DNA of 64,000 bases, taken from positions 22,771-86,770 of IMG/VR virus record IMGVR_UViG_3300042519_001303. One strand, written 5' to 3'. Of the stretch, positions 58,977 through 64,000 are shown piece after piece (the stretch's first letter is position 1; each line of letters begins with the position of its first letter). The notes below the pieces were generated by a model, which did no database searches, had not been told where the DNA came from, and saw only the letters and a list, made by a program, of their open reading frames with translations. Origin of the DNA: a virus. Position numbers and translations under genes: made by a program.

Positions 58977-59560
58977 GAGAAGATAGATTTTTCCCATTAG
59001 GTACCATCCCAGAGTATTGCACTGCTGAATGGTATTTGGACCGCGAAATTGCACCCCATGTTGACCAAGAAATGCACCGACCTCGGTTAGACGCCGCAGC
59101 ACGACTTGCTATGTCTGTATGGTCTCCAGAATTGACAGTTGTTGACCTAGGTTCTGGTGACGGTGGTCTTCTATCACTACTAACAGAAATCCCTAAATCC
59201 CAAAAATGGGGGTATGATTTGCAACCATCAAATGTCGCTGGAGCAGTAAATAGAAATCAGGATGTTCGTTACGGCAGCGTGTTTGACCCAATTGACTGGG
59301 CGGATATTGCTATCGCTACAGAAATGATTGAGCATCTAGCAGGACCACACCAGTTTGTCAATATGATTAGTCAAAAAAGCAAGTATCTGATTGCTAGCTC
59401 TCCATGGACAGAAAGTGTGCATAACCACTACGAATACCATGCTTGGGCATGGGACGTAGAAGGGTATGCTCATATGCTTGAATCAAATGGATGGAAAGTC
59501 ATCAGTCATGAAACGCCTGGTAATTTTCAAGTAGCACTATGCGAATCGTTAAACGTATGA
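58973..59560 (+). CDS. SAM-dependent methyltransferase-like protein
   Basis: 195 residues. LTVVDLGSGDGGLLSLL is the class I SAM-binding motif, followed by KWGYDLQPSN, ADIAIATEMIEHLAGPHQF and LIASSPWTESVHNHYEYH. Similar to small phage and bacterial sugar or lipid methyltransferases. Overlaps the epimerase gene by four bases. Substrate unknown; a sugar transferred by the neighbouring enzymes is plausible. Confidence 0.7.
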   Translation: MREDRFFPLGTIPEYCTAEWYLDREIAPHVDQEMHRPRLDAAARLAMSVWSPELTVVDLGSGDGGLLSLLTEIPKSQKWGYDLQPSNVAGAVNRNQDVRYGSVFDPIDWADIAIATEMIEHLAGPHQFVNMISQKSKYLIASSPWTESVHNHYEYHAWAWDVEGYAHMLESNGWKVISHETPGNFQVALCESLNV

Positions 59561-60417
59561 AAATTCTAATAACTGGAAATGCTGGCTTTGTTGGCAGAGA
59601 ATTCATGAAGCAGTTAGATGGTCATGATATAACTGGAATTGATATAGTAAATGGCATTGATGCAAGAGATTTCTTTGCAAAAGACAACACTAAATTTGAC
59701 CTAGTTATCCACCTAGCCGCAATTGTAGGTGGAAGAGCCACAATTGAAGGCAACCCACTAAAGGTAGCTACTGACCTTGCTATTGACTCCGACATGTTTC
59801 AATGGGCCTTGCGTACACGACCAGGTAGAACTGTGTATTACTCCTCCTCGGCAGCATATCCAACGGCATATCAAACTCATACTATGAAGTATGTTCTTAA
59901 TGAAAACCATATTGACCTAGACTCCATAATGTCTCCTGATCTAACTTACGGGTGGGCGAAACTTACAGGAGAAACTTTGGCTAAGTACGCCAGCAATGAG
60001 GGTCTCCGTGTCCATGTTTTCCGTCCATTTTCTGGGTACGGAGAAGATCAAGACTTAGATTATCCATTCCCCTCATTTATTGCAAGAGGAAAAAGAAAAG
60101 ATAATCCATTTGAAATTTGGGGTACTGGAGAACAAGTACGCGATTTCATACATATTGAAGACGTAGTTAGCGCAACTCTAGAAGCAGTTAACCAGGATAT
60201 TCAAGGCCCTGTTAATTTAGGATGTGGAAGAGCTACAAGCTTTAATGAACTGGCTAAATTGGTATCAACAGAAGTTGGGTACACACCAGAGATTAAGCAC
60301 ATCTTGGGGGCACCTGAAGGGGTTTCCTACCGTGTATGTGACCCTTCAAAACTTCTTACGTTCTATACTCCTAAAATATCCTTAGAAGAGGGCATACGTC
60401 GAGCTATTCGTTCCTGA
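59557..60417 (+). CDS. NAD-dependent sugar epimerase/dehydratase (SDR)
   Basis: Start at 59557 in an ATGA overlap (59539 is the longer alternative). 286 residues. ILITGNAGFVGREF is the Gly-rich NAD(P) site, DLVIHLAAIVGG the family strand, and YYSSSAAYP with TYGWAKLTGE the catalytic Ser/Tyr-x-x-x-Lys, as in GDP-fucose synthase or UDP-glucose 4-epimerase. Makes a nucleotide sugar for the two glycosyltransferases upstream. Confidence 0.85.
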   Translation: MKILITGNAGFVGREFMKQLDGHDITGIDIVNGIDARDFFAKDNTKFDLVIHLAAIVGGRATIEGNPLKVATDLAIDSDMFQWALRTRPGRTVYYSSSAAYPTAYQTHTMKYVLNENHIDLDSIMSPDLTYGWAKLTGETLAKYASNEGLRVHVFRPFSGYGEDQDLDYPFPSFIARGKRKDNPFEIWGTGEQVRDFIHIEDVVSATLEAVNQDIQGPVNLGCGRATSFNELAKLVSTEVGYTPEIKHILGAPEGVSYRVCDPSKLLTFYTPKISLEEGIRRAIRS

Positions 60418-60431
60418 AAGCTGAAGCTTCA

Positions 60432-60505
60432 GCCGGATGATGCGTCCGGTTGACGCAAGGTGTCTTATAAACACCCGTAGACGGGTTCAACTCCCGTATC
60501 CGGCA
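60432..60505 (+). tRNA. tRNA-Ile(UAU)
   Basis: Acceptor GCCGGAT/ATCCGGC with discriminator A; D arm GCGT/ACGC; anticodon stem GGTGT/ACACC with loop CTTATAA (anticodon TAT); T arm ACGGG/CCCGT around TTCAACT. CCA not encoded. Decodes AUA, which is abundant in this genome. A perfect 14-base palindrome (GCTGAAGCTTCAGC, 60420-60433) abuts the 5' end. Confidence 0.88.
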
Positions 60506-60557
60506 CTGCTATACTTGTAAAGATCGTGTGTAATTAACCACTTTTAAAAGGAGTATA

Positions 60558-61853
60558 TTGATAAGAAAAGCTTTTCGGAATATCATAAGTATCTCAAGAT
60601 GGTCCCTTATAGCTTTATCAATATTTCCAATAAGTTCAGCGAAAGCTGACACCAACCCAATAATTACTGAACCCACTGACTTTTGGTTTTCATATGCAGA
60701 ACCAACTCAGTTTTTGGCACAAACATATCAATCTGATGGATTTGAGTCAGATCCACAACTTTGGTTATACAATGCTGATACAGGCCAAGAAATTGCATCA
60801 AATGATGACTATTTTGGTCTTCAATCTAAAATTGATTTAGCAGTTCCTGCAGGTAATTATCGTTTAAGAGCAGCAACATGCTGTGGTGACCCCAATGCTT
60901 GGCGTGATGGAGTTGTTTGGAACATCAAGTATGAGCTATCCTTTAACGGTAATCCAGTAAATACAACGACTACAACTGAGGTGACAACATCGCTACCACC
61001 AGAAGTGCCTACGACGACGACCCTTCCAGAATTGCCTACAACAACTTCCTCAACTACAACGGAGACACCAACAACATGGCCGGAAAATACAACATCCACG
61101 GAACCGACGACGACAACTACTACTATTGCCCCAACGACGACTGCCCCTGTAATGGAGGTAACTACAACAACTACTGTTGTGGACACTGTGGCGCCTTCTA
61201 CAACGCCTACGACGAGCCCATCTGTAACGATTGTGGAGCCCCCGCAGACTTCTCTAGCTCCTTCAACTACTTTAAGTCCCTTTTTCCCGACACCGTTGAC
61301 GACATTGCCAGAAACTACGACAACAACTCCGGAAACTCCAACGGAAACTACAGAGACACCTACAACGACCGTACCTGAAGAAGAAACCATACCTGAGGAA
61401 GAAATAGTAATCCCTGATAGCCCTACTTCAGAAGAAATTAATGAATTAGCAGATGAATTAGTATCATCAATTACCGAATTATCTGACGAAGAGATCACCA
61501 ACCTAGTAGAATCTATAGATGTAAGTGAATTAACCGAGGAATCAATCTCCGCTGTCTTTAGCGAAGAAGTACTTAACGAACTATCTGATGACCAGGTTAC
61601 AGAACTTATTGACGCAATCGTTCCAAGCGAATTGTCTGATGATCAGGCTTTGGCGCTTTCAGAAGCACTAACAGATGCCCCAGACAACGTAAAACAAGAG
61701 TTTGAGCAGCAGATTGATGTATTTGGTGGTCAATTTGACACTTATGTAGCAACTGGTTCTGCAGTATCAGTGGGGGCACGACGCGTACTCGTAGCTGCAG
61801 CAGTAGCTGCTTTTGCTATGCCCATCCCTACTAGCTCTTCAAGGAAGCAATAA
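60558..61853 (+). CDS. Secreted Thr/Pro-rich protein, TTG start
   Basis: TTG at 60558, four bases after GGAG. 431 residues. Signal peptide (LIALSIFPISSAKA), a ~120-residue beta-type domain with DFWFSYAEPTQFLAQTYQSD, a long Thr/Pro linker (~135-275), an acidic Glu-rich helical segment and a C-terminal hydrophobic helix (RVLVAAAVAAFAMP) that may anchor it. The beta domain resembles pre-peptidase C-terminal domains. The linker type matches the transglycosylase at 37023. Role at the host surface is likely but not defined. Confidence 0.65.
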   Translation: MIRKAFRNIISISRWSLIALSIFPISSAKADTNPIITEPTDFWFSYAEPTQFLAQTYQSDGFESDPQLWLYNADTGQEIASNDDYFGLQSKIDLAVPAGNYRLRAATCCGDPNAWRDGVVWNIKYELSFNGNPVNTTTTTEVTTSLPPEVPTTTTLPELPTTTSSTTTETPTTWPENTTSTEPTTTTTTIAPTTTAPVMEVTTTTTVVDTVAPSTTPTTSPSVTIVEPPQTSLAPSTTLSPFFPTPLTTLPETTTTTPETPTETTETPTTTVPEEETIPEEEIVIPDSPTSEEINELADELVSSITELSDEEITNLVESIDVSELTEESISAVFSEEVLNELSDDQVTELIDAIVPSELSDDQALALSEALTDAPDNVKQEFEQQIDVFGGQFDTYVATGSAVSVGARRVLVAAAVAAFAMPIPTSSSRKQ

Positions 61854-62032
61854 TGATCGGTAAATTTTTAAAAGAAACATCAGCACTATCTTGGACCCTT
61901 GGTGGTACCGGATTGGTACTTATTACATTAAGTGGCCCAACTAAAGTATTGGGTATATGGATTTCAGTAATTTCGTTAGTTGTACACCTTATTGGTGTTG
62001 CATTTTCAAAAGATGAGGAGGAATCAGAGTGA
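61853..62032 (+). CDS. 59-aa two-segment membrane protein, holin-like
   Basis: Starts in a TAATG overlap with the previous gene. LSWTLGGTGLVLITLSG and IWISVISLVVHLIGVAF are two hydrophobic segments, followed by a charged tail (SKDEEESE). Size and topology match small phage holins; the following lipoprotein and membrane genes support a lysis cassette. Confidence 0.5.
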   Translation: MIGKFLKETSALSWTLGGTGLVLITLSGPTKVLGIWISVISLVVHLIGVAFSKDEEESE

Positions 62033-62184
62033 AAATATCTAGTAGACTATTTAGTGTAGTTGCCATTACAATGATATCCGCAACGCTGCTTTCAGCTTGC
62101 TCTGATAGATACAGGAACCCAGAAGATGACCCAAGAAACCAGGCCACAACGGTCAATCCCGTCACGCAAACGCCTCTCCCCTGA
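62029..62184 (+). CDS. 51-aa lipoprotein, GTG start
   Basis: GTG at 62029 follows GGAGG with seven bases' spacing and overlaps the holin-like gene. The signal segment LFSVVAITMISATLLSAC ends in a lipobox (LSAC), so Cys24 would be lipid-modified; the mature part is Pro/Asn-rich. Its 3' part overlaps the next gene in another frame, as with Rz1-type spanins, but Gram-positive hosts lack an outer membrane. Confidence 0.55.
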   Translation: MKISSRLFSVVAITMISATLLSACSDRYRNPEDDPRNQATTVNPVTQTPLP

Positions 62185-62422
62185 GGAAATTGAAGCCAGA
62201 ACACGAGCAGTTGTTATTATATGTTTAGTAAGTGTTCTTCTAGGAAGTGTTGGAGCTCTGCTCTATTCTTTAATTTTTGTTTACCAACCATCGGAGCAAT
62301 CACCAAATGACGCAGCGTTTCTTAAAATCCTTGAGCCTCTTATGTTTAGCATTGGCGGCGCCCTTACCGGTTTGGCTGCTGGTCGTGCTATGTCTTCTGG
62401 TAAAAAAGATGAGGACGAATAA
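62126..62422 (+). CDS. Small membrane protein (98 aa)
   Basis: Starts after AGGAACCCAGAAG inside the lipoprotein gene. The basic N terminus is cytoplasmic-like; VVIICLVSVLLGSVGALLYS is a strong membrane helix and FSIGGALTGLAAGRAMSSG a second, Gly-rich one. Similar small two-helix proteins occur near lysis genes of actinophages. Function not certain. Confidence 0.6.
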   Translation: MTQETRPQRSIPSRKRLSPEEIEARTRAVVIICLVSVLLGSVGALLYSLIFVYQPSEQSPNDAAFLKILEPLMFSIGGALTGLAAGRAMSSGKKDEDE

Positions 62423-62695
62423 ATGGAACCGATCTACATCCCCGTCGTAGTTGCATTAATTGGAGGACCAGTTATGTGGTTCCTCAGTCGCTTTGATAAG
62501 CGCAACACAGAACAGCATGACAGAAATATGCATGTACTTGATAAACTAGATATCAAGGTTGACCAGATGAACTGGAAAATAGACAAAATAGACGGAAAAG
62601 TAGATCGAATAGACTCTCGAGTTACTAACATTGAGAATACTAAAGCACTTCCTGAATTAAAAGTTACTAAACCACGCTCTAAGCGCAGTGTATAA
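62423..62695 (+). CDS. Membrane-anchored coiled-coil protein (90 aa), holin/DUF2746-like
   Basis: Stop and start are adjacent (TAAATGG). One N-terminal membrane helix (IYIPVVVALIGGPVMWFLS), a basic turn (RFDKRN) and a long coiled coil (LDIKVDQMNWKIDKIDGKVD). This architecture is common in actinophage proteins annotated as DUF2746 or holin-like. Completes the putative lysis module. Confidence 0.6.
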   Translation: MEPIYIPVVVALIGGPVMWFLSRFDKRNTEQHDRNMHVLDKLDIKVDQMNWKIDKIDGKVDRIDSRVTNIENTKALPELKVTKPRSKRSV

Positions 62696-62718
62696 TTATT
62701 AGAACGGAATCCGGTTAA

Positions 62719-62746
62719 GGGTGGGCTATCTGAGGGTGGCCCACCC
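62719..62746 (+). terminator. Terminator candidate
   Basis: GGGTGGGC-tatctgagggtg-GCCCACCC, 8 bp, between the lysis-type genes and the tail gene at 62773. No long T tract. Confidence 0.6.
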
Positions 62747-62772
62747 TATACTCCACGAGGTAGAATGGTCTT

Positions 62773-63510
62773 ATGATAAACAAAGTTAACTATTCTATGT
62801 ATAAGGGTCTACCGTGGGAAAGACTCATTATTGTGAAGGATAAACGCACACATCGCGTTATCCGACCAATTAGTGCACGTGCTAGTGTGCAAACAAGTAC
62901 AACTGGTCGTAAGGAAATGACTACCTTTATTACTTCAGAAGGTGGCATTATGCTAGCCCTTACTGAAGAAGATACTGCAGATTTGCCAGTAGGGGATTTA
63001 AGCTATGATGTTTTAGCTACCTACGCTAGAGCAGCACCATACACTGGTGCAAGTGACCAAGTAACACGCCCCGTTGCAGCAGGTACAATTACTGTTACCG
63101 CATTAGATAACATTACACCAATGGAGGATACACAAGCTATGGAAATCAGATTTAAACAGCGTGTTGATTTCCGTCGTAATTTTACTTGGCGCGATGCAGA
63201 AGACAATATATTAACTGTTCAAGATGCCTTTATGCAGGCAAAAGATAGCGCCGGAGCTAACGTTCTTGATCTTCGTTGGTATGCTACCAAGCCCTCAGAA
63301 GAGACTGTAATAGCCCTAACCGGTAGTCGTCGTGGTTATATAGCCCCAATATCTGGTGCAACACTAGAATTGCATGTATCAGATAAAAACACCGTTCCAG
63401 CTGGTATTTACCCATTTGACCTGTTTGTTAAAGATTCAGCAGGAGATTGGGATTGCTTAGCTTCTGGAACGGTAGTAGTTGAAGCATCAGTATCGGTTCC
63501 CCCAACATGA
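62773..63510 (+). CDS. Tail/baseplate upper protein candidate (245 aa)
   Basis: Beta-rich protein with two similar halves; both contain 'P.G.YPFDL'-type strands (VGDLSYDVLATYARAAPYTG and GIYPFDLFVKDSAGDWDCLA), typical of BppU-like N-terminal modules of receptor-binding complexes. Followed by tail-fibre genes. A role linking baseplate and fibre is inferred. Confidence 0.5.
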   Translation: MINKVNYSMYKGLPWERLIIVKDKRTHRVIRPISARASVQTSTTGRKEMTTFITSEGGIMLALTEEDTADLPVGDLSYDVLATYARAAPYTGASDQVTRPVAAGTITVTALDNITPMEDTQAMEIRFKQRVDFRRNFTWRDAEDNILTVQDAFMQAKDSAGANVLDLRWYATKPSEETVIALTGSRRGYIAPISGATLELHVSDKNTVPAGIYPFDLFVKDSAGDWDCLASGTVVVEASVSVPPT

Positions 63511-63932
63511 CCACCGTAGAGGTTTCAAAACCAGCAAGTAAGTACACTACAGTAACTAAAACCAATACAGTATCTACTGTTGATAAAAGTACTGGTTCTA
63601 ATGTGCTTGAAATACATGATCCTGGTGTAGCTGGGCCTCCTAATGTGTTAGCAGTAGGAACGGTTACTACTGGTGAAGCAGCGGTAAATATCACTGGTAT
63701 TGCACCTTCTCAAGTTCTTAATTTTGTACTACCTCTCTCAGGTAGCTATTCTCATACACAAAGCGTGTCATCAGCAACTTGGACAATAACTCATAATTTA
63801 GGTTACAGACCAGCAGTATCCGTCGTGGATAGCGGGGGTAACCATGTCATAGGTGATGTAAACTATATATCAACTAACTCTTTAACCATTTCATTTTCAT
63901 CCCCATTTGGGGGTTCGGCTTACTTATCGTGA
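63507..63932 (+). CDS. Tail fibre-like protein (141 aa)
   Basis: Overlaps the previous gene by four bases. Ser/Thr-rich, with the C-terminal HTQSVSSATWTITHNLGYRP and SVVDSGGNHVIGDVNYIST, a domain recurrent at the ends of phage tail fibres. Probably contacts the receptor or other fibre subunits. Confidence 0.65.
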   Translation: MTTVEVSKPASKYTTVTKTNTVSTVDKSTGSNVLEIHDPGVAGPPNVLAVGTVTTGEAAVNITGIAPSQVLNFVLPLSGSYSHTQSVSSATWTITHNLGYRPAVSVVDSGGNHVIGDVNYISTNSLTISFSSPFGGSAYLS

Positions 63933-63938
63933 GGTATC

Positions 63939-64000
63939 ATGTCTAAGTTTTTAAATAATATTGATCTTAATGGCAATGAGTTGCGCAACGTCAAGTTGCA
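63939..64000 (+). CDS. N-terminal part of a tail fibre gene (continues beyond window)
   Basis: ATG at 63939 after TGAGG: MSKFLNNIDLNGNELRNVKL, a start seen in phage tail fibre proteins ('L.N.L.L.GNEI.N..'). Only 20 residues are visible. Confidence 0.55.
   Translation, partial: MSKFLNNIDLNGNELRNVKL

Noticed and set aside
61076-61378. Open frame with zinc-finger-like Cys/Asn sequence inside the Thr-rich gene
   Set aside because: It is the shifted reading of ACN Thr codons of the real gene at 60558; the Cys/Asn content follows from that repeat and there is no start site.
60857-61501. 214-aa Val/Ser-rich frame on the opposite strand of the Thr-rich gene
   Set aside because: Reverse reading of Thr codons (ACN to NGT) gives Val/Gly/Ser; no ribosome site and no conserved look.

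Overview
The window is part of the genome of a tailed bacteriophage with a contractile (myovirus-type) tail that infects an actinobacterium. The tail evidence is a PBSX/P2-like baseplate series at 1-7784: tape measure end, LysM protein, gpD-like hub, OB-fold spike, gp25, J and I. The host evidence is two WhiB-like iron-sulfur regulators (36541-36924 and 40651-40914), which are known only from Actinobacteria and their phages, plus secreted proteins with long Thr/Pro linkers typical of that phylum. The DNA is AT-rich. With ATA and AGA codons common, the phage carries tRNA-Ile(UAU), tRNA-Arg(UCU) and a CAU-anticodon tRNA. No integrase is visible, so nothing here supports a temperate lifestyle. 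Freshwater or marine origin is only a guess from composition.

Layout. 1-8816 (+): tail and baseplate. 8911-10423 (-): a small divergent cluster with a Dps-like ferritin. 10500-24765 (+): replication and recombination, comprising a lambda-O-like initiator carrying palindromic iterons, an AAA+ helicase loader, DnaB-type helicase, DnaG-type primase, SNF2 helicase, ssDNA-binding candidate, family A DNA polymerase, RecA and three PD-(D/E)XK nuclease-like proteins. 24810-36924 (+): a SpoVS-like protein, a 1340-residue unknown protein and a run of small disordered, probably virion-associated proteins. 37023-39148 (+): secreted transglycosylase, small regulators and a glycosyltransferase. 39253-53755 (-): a long leftward block of small zinc-ribbon proteins, HNH and glycosylase-like DNA enzymes, a second SNF2 helicase, a MoxR AAA+ ATPase paired with a VWA protein, two tRNAs, and a 480-base gene-free stretch that looks like a large structured RNA. 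54035-60417 (+): metalloprotease, unknown proteins and a glycan cassette (two GT2-type enzymes, methyltransferase, sugar epimerase). 60432-64000 (+): tRNA-Ile, secreted Thr-rich protein, small membrane proteins and a lipoprotein that resemble a lysis module, then tail-fibre genes running off the end.

The most unusual elements are: (i) the candidate large ornate RNA next to tRNA-Arg (51297-51776, minus), with several long-range helices readable by eye; (ii) three palindromic iterons inside the initiator gene, the third in a different reading frame from the first two, which argues for DNA-level selection as in the lambda origin; (iii) the MoxR-VWA pair with an HEGGH zincin-like motif and locally higher GC; and (iv) short peptide motifs shared between otherwise unrelated small proteins. 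Most genes abut or overlap by ATGA-type junctions. Starts were chosen by Shine-Dalgarno spacing, and several differ from the longest possible open frame.
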